The translations under genes and the position numbers were made by a program. Below, one piece after another: positions 23,014 to 31,114 of a stretch of 64,000 bases of DNA. Under the pieces are notes generated by a model. The model was not told where the DNA came from. It saw only the letters and a list, made by a program, of their open reading frames with translations, and made no database searches. Each line of letters opens with the position of its first letter. Positions within the stretch are counted from its first letter, which is position 1. The stretch comes from an uncultured Clostridia bacterium (GTDB lineage: Bacteria > Bacillota > Clostridia > TANB77 > CAG-465), in contig CAKPJL010000003.1 in NCBI GenBank assembly GCA_934162655.1, positions 25,314 through 89,313 on the forward strand, given 5' to 3'.

Positions 23014-24412
23014 CAATTATAAGTTCTTCATCATTTTTTTGATTTAATGTTATTCCATCTATTTTTTCGTCTATCTTTTGTAAATAGATATTTCCTTCCC
23101 AAACATACATAATAACACTTGATACATTTGGCTTATCAATTACAGTATCTATATAAAACTCATACTTATTTTTGTCATATACAATTACATTCTCATTATT
23201 TTCACTGTCTAAATACAATATATTTTCTTTTGTATCTGAACTTATAATTTCAAATGATAATTTTGTTCTAATTCTATAATTTTCTCCATCATAATACATT
23301 ATTGGTAATTGTGAAACTCCGCTTCCTTTTATTTTTATTTTATTGTCTTTTACATGCTTTACATATTTATCCAAAATTGTAGATTGTGTTGAAAATAGGC
23401 CATATTCTTCTAGTTCTTCTTGCATTTTGGCTTTGTCTATTGTTTCATAATCTATGTTCAAAATTATACTATAATATCTATCAACGATATTAGAAATAGT
23501 AGAATATACACTTCTTTCTTTTACAAATAAGTCAATTGGGGAAATAAATTCTTTTTCATCTTTTACTATTAAGTCTTTTTCGTATGCCTCTTTTGCTACA
23601 TCAAACAAAATATAAGAATACTTATCACTATTAGAAGGTATTTTATCTTCACTTATATTGAATTTTTTTCCTTTTGGTATTAATAGATTATATTGTTTAA
23701 TAATATCACAAGTAAGCTTATTTATTTCTCCTTTATGCATTTTTTTATTTGGATTTATTTTCCCGTTACTATTTTCCAATACTTTTGTTGCAACAAGATC
23801 TGACAATGCATATAATTGCTCAGGAGTAATTTGTGAAATATCACTATAATTTGGATAGACACTGGTATCTAAATTTGCACCTACAAGTTTTACTCTAGCT
23901 TTTGAAAAATACTCTATAAATTCAATAAATGTAATCTTATTTCCTTCATTTTTTTTATTTATTTGTTCTTCTGATATAATGCCATTTTCTACTGCATATT
24001 CAACCCATAATTGATTATCATATTCTTTTTCTATACTGATGAAATTATCTAAATCTACAAGATTTGTAATAGAAGATACAATAATTTTTATTGCTTCTGA
24101 CTTGGTAACACTTTCAAAACTAGTCGATTTAGAATTATTATACATCTGTGATAAGCCATATTTATCCATTTGTTTTGCATAATCATTATATTTAGAATAT
24201 TTTATTACTTTTGCCAAAAATATTATACCTATTATTAGAGCTATGGCAATAATTGCTGATAATACAATTAGTATTAATCTCTTATTTAATAATTTTTTAT
24301 TTTTACCCTCTTTTTTTGGGTTATTTTCTTTTTTATCTTTATTTTCTTTTTTTGCTACACTTTCCTGCTTAACCTTCATATATGCAGGAACTATTTTTTC
24401 ACTATCTGCCAT
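23009..24412 (-). CDS. Pilus-operon membrane protein with a large extracellular region
   Basis: This 467-residue protein has a lysine-rich cytoplasmic start (about 10-45), one membrane helix (about 46-68) and an outside part of about 400 residues. Parts of the outside region look like weak SLH-type repeats: a DNFISIEKEYDNQLWVEYAVENGIIS segment near 120 and a KMHKGEINKLTCDIIKQYN segment near 220. The similarity is too faint to claim the domain. It is the last gene of the pilus operon, starting 9 bases after the previous stop. A role as envelope anchor or assembly accessory for the pilus is plausible from position only. Confidence 0.65.
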   Translation of the reverse strand: MADSEKIVPAYMKVKQESVAKKENKDKKENNPKKEGKNKKLLNKRLILIVLSAIIAIALIIGIIFLAKVIKYSKYNDYAKQMDKYGLSQMYNNSKSTSFESVTKSEAIKIIVSSITNLVDLDNFISIEKEYDNQLWVEYAVENGIISEEQINKKNEGNKITFIEFIEYFSKARVKLVGANLDTSVYPNYSDISQITPEQLYALSDLVATKVLENSNGKINPNKKMHKGEINKLTCDIIKQYNLLIPKGKKFNISEDKIPSNSDKYSYILFDVAKEAYEKDLIVKDEKEFISPIDLFVKERSVYSTISNIVDRYYSIILNIDYETIDKAKMQEELEEYGLFSTQSTILDKYVKHVKDNKIKIKGSGVSQLPIMYYDGENYRIRTKLSFEIISSDTKENILYLDSENNENVIVYDKNKYEFYIDTVIDKPNVSSVIMYVWEGNIYLQKIDEKIDGITLNQKNDEELIIE

Positions 24413-24421
24413 ACGTACCTC

Positions 24422-25699
24422 CTAAGGCATACACACCGGACATGGATAAAATCCTATTACATTTCTTTGTTCACCACTTTTTGGTTTATATACACCTACA
24501 ACTGATGTAGCTTGCTGCTTTGTAGTAACATATATTGGTGTTACATCTTCATGTATAGAGTTAATATACTCTGGACATTTTACATTAGAGTGATATAAAT
24601 TTTTGGAAAATTTAGATCCAACTAAATTTCCTTTTGCATCTTTTTTAGGAATACTTAAATAATATCTATTAACAAGTTCTAGTCTTGAAACACTATATGC
24701 TTGTGTATCTAAGTATTTATTACCAACAGAAATACCTTGAACAAAAGCAAATATTCCTACTTCATCTATATAGTCTCCCATTTTTGCTTCTTCAATTTGT
24801 GGAAAAACAAAATCATAAGTTATACCAGAATTTGATGCATAAAAATTATTGGAATTTACGGAATAAGCTAGTTCATCAGTAATTGTTTTTATAATTACTT
24901 GGTCTTTTACAGCTTTTAGGTGGTTTACTATTTTTTCTAACATCTTTAAGTTTTCGCTATCTTCTTCACTACTGCCTTTATATAAATCTTTATTATTTAT
25001 TATATCATTTGCAGTGCTTACATTTCCTTCTACTAATGTTCCTTTTCTTGTATCAGCTAAATAAAAAGACCATTTTTTTAGTTCACTACTTCCTCTTTTT
25101 CCCACTACATATCCCCTATGAGTAACATAGTCATCCATAGTAAATTCTATTGTGTGGCATGATAATATCTTATCTTTATTTCCACTATATTCTTCTGCAT
25201 TTACTATCTTATAAAGTTTATCTTCATCTTTTTCATTTATAATGTAATAGGTATAAGTATAATATTTTTTAGGTTTTATAGCATGTTCAATGACAGTTGT
25301 ATTATCCCTGCTATACTCTTCTACCGATGAAATATATACACCATTGTAATCTATAATAGCAAGTGCTGGAACAAATAATTGAAGATAACTCTGAGCACTA
25401 ACATTTCCTTTTACACCAAAATTATTATATAATGCTTCAAAAAATGTACTTGCAGCAACATTAGCATTAACACTAATTTTTTTGTCTTCTTCTCCAGAAT
25501 ACCCATAGTCTATATCTTTATCTTCATTTTCAACTTCTTTCATCATGGCTGTTGCATCTTCTATTGCTGAGTTTATAAGCTGTTCATAATACATTTCTTG
25601 TTCTTCTGCCTTTATCGTATATGAGACATTTATATATACAACTATAATTATAGGCAAAGTTATTGCTATAAATATCATAGCAAAGTCTGTTATTTTCAA
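24422..25699 (-). CDS. Large TadE/F-like pseudopilin with an Ada-like zinc-finger C-terminus
   Basis: This 425-residue protein has one N-terminal membrane helix (about 7-28), a coil (about 30-60) and a long extracellular domain. That is the plan of the bigger TadE/TadF-type minor pilins. The end is unusual: LYHSNVKCPEYI (about 360-371), then about 45 residues, then FYPCPVCMP (417-425). This matches the spacing of the Ada-type metal-binding finger (HxxxxC ... PCxxC). It may bind zinc outside the cell. It is in the operon between the 189-residue and the 467-residue proteins. Fold and metal binding are inferred from the residue pattern. Confidence 0.68.
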   Translation of the reverse strand: MKITDFAMIFIAITLPIIIVVYINVSYTIKAEEQEMYYEQLINSAIEDATAMMKEVENEDKDIDYGYSGEEDKKISVNANVAASTFFEALYNNFGVKGNVSAQSYLQLFVPALAIIDYNGVYISSVEEYSRDNTTVIEHAIKPKKYYTYTYYIINEKDEDKLYKIVNAEEYSGNKDKILSCHTIEFTMDDYVTHRGYVVGKRGSSELKKWSFYLADTRKGTLVEGNVSTANDIINNKDLYKGSSEEDSENLKMLEKIVNHLKAVKDQVIIKTITDELAYSVNSNNFYASNSGITYDFVFPQIEEAKMGDYIDEVGIFAFVQGISVGNKYLDTQAYSVSRLELVNRYYLSIPKKDAKGNLVGSKFSKNLYHSNVKCPEYINSIHEDVTPIYVTTKQQATSVVGVYKPKSGEQRNVIGFYPCPVCMP

Positions 25700-25736
25700 T
25701 TATTCCACCTCACTTTCTTTACTCTAAACACATATA

Positions 25737-26306
25737 CTAAATAGCATAATATCTAGCATCAATTACCTTCCATGCTTCATTTTTAACAAATCCTCCATAA
25801 TTTACAACAATTCTATCTTTTGTAGAAGTTGAAATTATTGAATTAAATAATGCCCCTGCAAGAGTTGTATTAGAATTTTTTAACTTTACATAGAATTGGT
25901 CTCCTTGGTTTAATGTGTACATACCATTTTTTACTTTTTTTACATCAAGCGTTGCGGATTTTGTATCTTGCCCAATAATATCAAAAATATCATCTGTATA
26001 ATCAATTCTATATTGAGTAATATGAAGCGAACTGTTCTCTGGGTCTGGTGTTATTACTTGTCTATGAGCTTCTATTTGAATATCATACAAATTATTTGTA
26101 TTAGAAAGAGCTTGTACAAAATCGTTGTACATTTCTTCATCTAAATATCCATTATTTAAAACCTTTTCCACAAATGTTGTTGTCTTTCGAAGTGCAAGAT
26201 TATATGACATATCATCTTGTCTTTCAAAAAAATTATATACAGGAAACAATACTACAAGTGTAACAAATACTATCATTAATATTATAATACTTAAATTATC
26301 TTTCAT
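25737..26306 (-). CDS. Membrane-anchored minor pilin-like protein, family A
   Basis: This 189-residue protein has one N-terminal helix (about 5-25) with almost no leader, followed by an extracellular domain. It is a paralogue of the 255-residue product at 27225-27992. Shared features are FERQDDMSYNLALRKTTTF against FEKRDDVSYTLALKITSTF just after the helix, a GYLDEEMYNDFVQAL-like segment, and a C-terminal GDQFYVKLKNSNTTLAGALF-like segment. It lacks a G|xxxxE prepilin site. The pair probably forms part of a tip or priming complex. That role is inferred from operon context. Confidence 0.65.
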   Translation of the reverse strand: MKDNLSIIILMIVFVTLVVLFPVYNFFERQDDMSYNLALRKTTTFVEKVLNNGYLDEEMYNDFVQALSNTNNLYDIQIEAHRQVITPDPENSSLHITQYRIDYTDDIFDIIGQDTKSATLDVKKVKNGMYTLNQGDQFYVKLKNSNTTLAGALFNSIISTSTKDRIVVNYGGFVKNEAWKVIDARYYAI

Positions 26307-26330
26307 TTATAGAAATTGCCTCCTTTTTTA

Positions 26331-26795
26331 TTACACATTTATTTTTGCAAGTTCATCTTTGTTTGCTTTTTTTATTAGAATATCTATTTGATACTTTCCA
26401 CTTCCAGAACTAGTAACTTTTTGGTACTTCAAATAATACTTTGAAGCTGGATCTACCAAATTTACAAGTTCATAATATGTAGTTGTATTTGGTATATTAA
26501 ATGATTTTCCATTTTCATCTTGTAAATTTATATTATAGTTATAAACTAAATTTGAATCTTTATCTAAAATATAATTATAATAATATGATATAAGTTGATT
26601 GCCTGTAACTACTCTATATGATGTAGTTGGCACATTCTCAATCAAAGCTTTATCTTCTATTTTCTTTCCGTAATTATATGATGTTTCAGCATAGCTATTA
26701 ACCATATAAAACATTGTTATTGTAGTACTTAGTGCTATTATAAATACAAATATATATGCTGCCATATACATTGCTTCATTAGCATTTTCGCTCAT
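26331..26795 (-). CDS. Minor pilin-like protein, family B
   Basis: This 154-residue protein has a short polar leader (MSENANEAM), one helix (about 10-32), a Tyr-rich linker and a small domain. It shares with the products of 26811, 28008 and 28529 the short leader, the helix, and a motif of the form TGxxLIxYYxxY after the linker (VTGNQLISYYYNY here). It ends KINV. No canonical prepilin cleavage site or Glu5 is present. It lies between two other pilin-like genes with gaps of 24 and 15 bases. Confidence 0.62.
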   Translation of the reverse strand: MSENANEAMYMAAYIFVFIIALSTTITMFYMVNSYAETSYNYGKKIEDKALIENVPTTSYRVVTGNQLISYYYNYILDKDSNLVYNYNINLQDENGKSFNIPNTTTYYELVNLVDPASKYYLKYQKVTSSGSGKYQIDILIKKANKDELAKINV

Positions 26796-26810
26796 AACTA
26801 TCCTCTCCTA

Positions 26811-27203
26811 TTATTTTATATCTGTAAAAAATATATTTGCACCATCATCTATTCTTTGACAAGTAACACTAAACTTTCTTTTATAAAAATCAAATTTAGT
26901 CTTGTCGTCTTTTTCCTTTGATAAAATAAACTCTTCTTTTATGATGTTATTATTATAATATACATTTACAATTGCATCATTTTTATATTTATTGTAAGTA
27001 TTAATAAGCTCAAGTCCTGTCATTTCAGTATTATCATACATATCAAAACTAGTAAGTCCTTGCCTTATTGATATATCTGTCTTATCAACCGTTTTGTATA
27101 TATCTCTAAAATAACCAATGACCATAATTATAGAGGAAGTTATAGCAATTGTTACAAGTAAAGATACTGATATCATTATAGCTTTATTTGAAATTTCTGA
27201 CAT
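26811..27203 (-). CDS. Minor pilin-like protein, family B
   Basis: This 130-residue protein has a leader MSEISNKA, one helix (about 9-30) and the family B motif MTGLELINTYNKY (about 61-73) followed by a short strand-rich end (ending FFTDIK). The start of the helix (AIMISVSLLVTI) resembles those of the 28008 and 28529 products, so the genes look like tandem duplicates that have diverged. One Cys (near residue 115) is present. Function is inferred from the operon. Confidence 0.62.
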   Translation of the reverse strand: MSEISNKAIMISVSLLVTIAITSSIIMVIGYFRDIYKTVDKTDISIRQGLTSFDMYDNTEMTGLELINTYNKYKNDAIVNVYYNNNIIKEEFILSKEKDDKTKFDFYKRKFSVTCQRIDDGANIFFTDIK

Positions 27204-27224
27204 ATATTTCCTCCTTTAATTATA

Positions 27225-27992
27225 CTAAAAAGCCTTATATTCTTCGTTTTTAATTGTTGCACCATAATTTATATAAACGCGTGGGACCTGAGAAGTTGAA
27301 CTAGAAAAAGTTAGTGCATCAAATAATATTGAAGCAAATGTAATATTTGTGTTTCTTATTATAACTCCAAATTCATCCCCAACAGTCATCGTATATATTG
27401 GTTTTCCATCTTTATCTTTATAATTTAATGGTTTATATGGCATATCTTTTTTATTTATAGCCATATATTCTTTTTCAGTCATTTCGAAATAACTCTTTTG
27501 ATTTACCTGTGCTAAGTAATTTAAAATTTGTTCTTGACCATATATTATATTTGATAATTTATATGTAAGCTCAAATGAATAATTTTTTGTGTCGTATGTA
27601 ATAGTCTTACCATCAAATGTTTTAGCAATTATTCCATTTTTCTCTAAATCTTTGCTTGTGTATTGTGACTCATATATGCTATATTCTAATGTATCAACTA
27701 ATACATTTTTATTATCATACACATTTATAACCGGATTATATGTTTTTGAAATATGCTGAAGCTCAATATCATATGAGTTATTAGTCGCGGCAAGTTCTGA
27801 CACAAATTCATCATACATTTCTTGTGTTAAATAACCCTTTGATTTAACTTGATTAACAAAAGTAGAAGTTATTTTAAGTGCAAGTGTATATGATACATCA
27901 TCTCTTTTTTCAAATGTCATATAAATCGGTAGTATAAAAAATACTAGTGTTGCAAAGATAATAGCAAATATTCTTTGAACAACCTCTTCCAT
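27225..27992 (-). CDS. Membrane-anchored minor pilin-like protein, family A
   Basis: This 255-residue protein has a leader MEEVVQR, one helix (about 8-26) and an extracellular domain homologous to that of the 189-residue product at 25737-26306. The motifs FEKRDDVSYTLAL, TQEMYDEFVSEL, GDEFGVIIRNTN and the final INYGATIKNEEYKAF are shared. It carries an insertion of about 65 residues in the middle that the paralogue lacks. It sits 15 bases after the family B gene at 28008-28376. The two family A genes, separated by two family B genes, suggest duplication of an A-B pair. Confidence 0.65.
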   Translation of the reverse strand: MEEVVQRIFAIIFATLVFFILPIYMTFEKRDDVSYTLALKITSTFVNQVKSKGYLTQEMYDEFVSELAATNNSYDIELQHISKTYNPVINVYDNKNVLVDTLEYSIYESQYTSKDLEKNGIIAKTFDGKTITYDTKNYSFELTYKLSNIIYGQEQILNYLAQVNQKSYFEMTEKEYMAINKKDMPYKPLNYKDKDGKPIYTMTVGDEFGVIIRNTNITFASILFDALTFSSSTSQVPRVYINYGATIKNEEYKAF

Positions 27993-28007
27993 AAATTCCT
28001 CCTAATT

Positions 28008-28376
28008 TTAATCAATTGCTGTAATTTTTATATCTGTTACTGAATCATCTACAACTATTTTAAATTTTTCATTTGGTTTTACAATACTTTTAAATTCATA
28101 AGGTGTATAAGTAGTCTTTCCAACATTTATAGTAATTTTTACTGCACTATTTTGTTCAAAATAGTTTATTAAGTTTATAACATCTGTACCATAAGCATTT
28201 TCTTTTAAAAATATATCTCTTATATAAGAATCATAATTTTCATATAGCTTACTTTGTGAGTTGAGTGAACTTACTCCCTCTTTTGCGGTATTATAATATG
28301 TTAAAACAAGGGAAATAGTAACAATTGCTACTAAAACACTAACTCCAATTGTAATTGCTCTTATAGCATTATCCAT
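28008..28376 (-). CDS. Minor pilin-like protein, family B
   Basis: This 122-residue protein is read from ATG 28376 (MDNAIRAITIGVSVL). This start is preferred because AGGTGG lies 8 bases upstream and the leader then matches the 28529 product (MDNAQKAIMIGVGLF). It has one helix (about 8-30) and the family motif YGTDVINLINYF (about 65-76). It is the first gene behind the strong hairpin region at 28414-28519, so it is probably made at a lower level than the major subunit upstream. Confidence 0.65.
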   Translation of the reverse strand: MDNAIRAITIGVSVLVAIVTISLVLTYYNTAKEGVSSLNSQSKLYENYDSYIRDIFLKENAYGTDVINLINYFEQNSAVKITINVGKTTYTPYEFKSIVKPNEKFKIVVDDSVTDIKITAID

Positions 28377-28413
28377 AAATGTTTCCACCTACCTTTATTT
28401 TGTATATACTTAA

Positions 28414-28519
28414 AAAGAAGTATTTTTTATAAATACTCTATTTTAAATACATACTTCTTTTGTACTTATTTTTTAGTACAAAAGGTATATAACTATATTT
28501 TAGTATAATTATATACCTT
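28414..28519 (-). terminator. Overlapping hairpins after the probable major pilin gene
   Basis: Three stems overlap. AAGGTATATAA (28482-28492) pairs with TTATATACCTT (28509-28519). CTTTTGTACT (28457-28466) pairs with AGTACAAAAG (28475-28484). AAAGAAGTAT (28414-28423) pairs with ATACTTCTTT (28451-28460). Adjacent stems share a few bases, so they could compete. The T-runs are weak, which fits partial termination or mRNA 3'-end protection instead of a full stop. Confidence 0.7.
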
Positions 28520-28528
28520 AAAAATTAA

Positions 28529-28993
28529 TTATTTAATTCCTTGCTTTTTGAATGAAATACCTACTACTGCATCATTTATTTTTATTAAACTTGCATCATA
28601 CTTTGCAGTTGTAACTATATAATAGCTCATGTCAGAAGTAGATGTTAATTTTCCAACTGCTGGCACATCACTATTAACACTAGTAGATTTTCCGTCAGAA
28701 ATTAATCCACCAAGATTTACTGTTTTACCATTTACATTTGTTAGTTCAATCGCCATTTTAGAGTCACCATGATACTTTTTAACTGAAGCAAGCACTTGTG
28801 AGCCAGTCATAACAGTACCATCATATTCTTGTGTTAATTGCTTTTGTAATTGTGCTGACATAGCAGAAAGTTCACCTGTTGCATTATTTGCAAGTTCTTG
28901 TCCCATACCAGTAACAACCATTACAATTGCTATAATTATGATTGTTATGAAAAGTCCAACACCAATCATAATCGCTTTTTGTGCATTATCCAT
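28529..28993 (-). CDS. Probable major pilin-like subunit, family B
   Basis: This 154-residue protein has a leader MDNAQKA, a long hydrophobic helix (about 8-30, IMIGVGLFITIIIIAIVMV) and a small Ala/Ser/Thr-rich domain with the family B motif MTGSQVLASVKKYHG (about 62-76). It contains no Cys. There is no Gly at -1 and no Glu5, so it is not a standard Flp prepilin. It is called the likely major subunit because it is the first pilin-like gene after the platform gene and is followed by hairpins that would favour its own message. That inference is not proved. Confidence 0.66.
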   Translation of the reverse strand: MDNAQKAIMIGVGLFITIIIIAIVMVVTGMGQELANNATGELSAMSAQLQKQLTQEYDGTVMTGSQVLASVKKYHGDSKMAIELTNVNGKTVNLGGLISDGKSTSVNSDVPAVGKLTSTSDMSYYIVTTAKYDASLIKINDAVVGISFKKQGIK

Positions 28994-29053
28994 TATTTTT
29001 TCCTCCTTATTTTTTATATATTAAACACAAATATATTGTGTCTAAAACTTTTA

Positions 29054-31105
29054 TTATAGTGACATAGCACTAAAATATGAAATCATTTGCATTACACTTA
29101 CTATTAGAAGTGGAGCTACAAGATATCCACCAATCAATAATATTAATGGCATAAAGCCTAAAACTTTACCATATGTAACCTTTTTTTGAATAAGTCTTTG
29201 ATTTCCTTCTTTTCTTCTTTCATAGTAAAATCCTCTCTCTGTTTCTAGTTCATCAAACGCATCACGAACTGGAATACGCTCAACTGCTGATTGAAGTTGT
29301 TCTACTATTCTTTGGAAATCTTTATATGGTACAGATTCTTTTAATTCTTCTAGTGCTTCATATGCTCCAGCCTCATAATTATTTAGAGCTGTTGCAATAG
29401 GTTCTTTAAATGCATATGAAAATCTACATAACCATTCAAGTATTGTTTGAACATCAATTCTATCAATATACATAAGCATAAGTATTATTGACTGGAATTG
29501 CATAATTTCATTTTCTTTTTCCATCTCTCTAATCTTATTTCTTATAACAAGAACAATAGATGGAATATAATATGCTATTACGCCAATTACTATTGAAATT
29601 AATACTTGCCAATATTTAACGTAAGAATTTTTAACCTTTTGTATTTTATTATACACTCTATCTACTTCATCTTGATCAACTTGTCCAGTTGCAGAGTCAG
29701 TAAATCTAAGCTCCAAATCTTCACGTGTTACATTTTTATTTTTATATTCATCGATATATGTTTTATCTCTTTCATTTAAAGCTTTAGCAGCCCTTTCTTG
29801 TTCTGCTGACAGCTTACCAAACGATAAGAATTCATCGCTTATTGCTGTATAGACAGAATTAAAATCAATGTATTGTATATTAAACATAAGTATCATAGAA
29901 AGTACAAAACCAAGGAACGCTGCCACAAGCTTATTTACATATAACCATTCAATTGTAAGATATGCATTTGTATTTTTAATAAGTTCTGTATCTTTTCTAT
30001 ATTTTCTTGTATGCTCTTTTGGTTTAAATGCATCTACTAGCATCTTACCAAATTGAGTTCTATAAACTTTATCTTGCCATCTCACACTTGATACTCTATC
30101 AAATTTTATTTCTTCCGAATCTTCTTTAATTATACGAAGCATTAAATAAGAAACAAATATTGATATAATTATTAAGGATTGCATTACAAATCCTATACTA
30201 CTATTGTAAAAATTAGCAAGAGACGGGAAATTTGACTCTGCCCATGATTGCAATGGCTTAATTGCTACAAGTGGCACAACTGCTATTATTGTCAAACTTC
30301 TAAACATGTAATTTATCTTATCACGCTTTAATATTTCAAGATATATATCACTTAAAATATTATTTAAGTTTCTAAGGTATACGGATGTACCATCAACTTT
30401 TCTATCCCCTAGTTCTAGTGTTAAGTATGATACACCTGCAAATAATTTTAGAAATCTATTTGGGGCTGTATCATAATATTTTTCAAGTTCAGCCTCTGGA
30501 TTTTCAGACATCATTGCTTCTTTTATTCTTTTTAATTGAGGAACAATTTCTTTTTCGCCTAAATCATCCATTGCCGCATCAAAAGCTTCTTCAATCATAC
30601 CATGTTCATGGAATGCATGTCTTATGGAAGTGAATGCTTCTGGTAGCTGTCTTAATATCTTTAAAGATACTGAATTTATATTTAAATCTATAATTTTTTC
30701 TGCTACAACCAAAATACCAACTAAACATATAAGTGACATATATAGATCATTAACTAAGTTAACAAGTGTAAATGAAGCTACAAATATGAAAAATAGCATA
30801 ATCATCATAAGTTTTCCTGTATTTTTTCTTATTTCATATTCTGTATAATCATTTGCCATTTCCATTTTTAGTCTAGTTTTTTTAGTATAGTATTTTATTA
30901 TTGGCATTTTAACAAATACCAAATAAGCCGATTGATAAATTCTATCTAGAGTATCTTTTGATAGTTTTTTATCTTTTACTTTTAATTGATCCTTCTCATA
31001 TAGTGTTTTATTTTTAGAATAGTTTTTCTTAGTTCTAAAATAAAATATAAGTGTTGCTGAAAGGATCAAAGCAGCAAATACTACTAATATTATTATAAAT
31101 ACCAT
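29054..31105 (-). CDS. Fused TadB-TadC-type pilus assembly platform protein
   Basis: This 683-residue protein holds two GspF/T2SSF-type units in one chain. The first (about 60-340) has helices near 100-140, a cytoplasmic domain with ILRQLPEAFTSIRHAFHEHG, and helices near 260-330. The second (about 380-683) has helices near 390-410 and 495-525, the domain EIMQFQSIILMLMYIDRIDVQ, and two terminal helices (about 640-675). In Tad systems TadB and TadC are separate genes of roughly 300 residues each, so this is a fusion. It forms the inner-membrane base worked by the CpaF-type ATPase, whose gene ends 9 bases upstream. Confidence 0.82.
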   Translation of the reverse strand: MVFIIILVVFAALILSATLIFYFRTKKNYSKNKTLYEKDQLKVKDKKLSKDTLDRIYQSAYLVFVKMPIIKYYTKKTRLKMEMANDYTEYEIRKNTGKLMMIMLFFIFVASFTLVNLVNDLYMSLICLVGILVVAEKIIDLNINSVSLKILRQLPEAFTSIRHAFHEHGMIEEAFDAAMDDLGEKEIVPQLKRIKEAMMSENPEAELEKYYDTAPNRFLKLFAGVSYLTLELGDRKVDGTSVYLRNLNNILSDIYLEILKRDKINYMFRSLTIIAVVPLVAIKPLQSWAESNFPSLANFYNSSIGFVMQSLIIISIFVSYLMLRIIKEDSEEIKFDRVSSVRWQDKVYRTQFGKMLVDAFKPKEHTRKYRKDTELIKNTNAYLTIEWLYVNKLVAAFLGFVLSMILMFNIQYIDFNSVYTAISDEFLSFGKLSAEQERAAKALNERDKTYIDEYKNKNVTREDLELRFTDSATGQVDQDEVDRVYNKIQKVKNSYVKYWQVLISIVIGVIAYYIPSIVLVIRNKIREMEKENEIMQFQSIILMLMYIDRIDVQTILEWLCRFSYAFKEPIATALNNYEAGAYEALEELKESVPYKDFQRIVEQLQSAVERIPVRDAFDELETERGFYYERRKEGNQRLIQKKVTYGKVLGFMPLILLIGGYLVAPLLIVSVMQMISYFSAMSL

Positions 31106-31114
31106 AAAACACTA

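Noticed and set aside
23009..24412. SLH domains in the last protein of the pilus operon
   Set aside because: A few SLH-like residues (WVEYAVENGII) are present, but the full repeat pattern is not. It was left as a note and not called.
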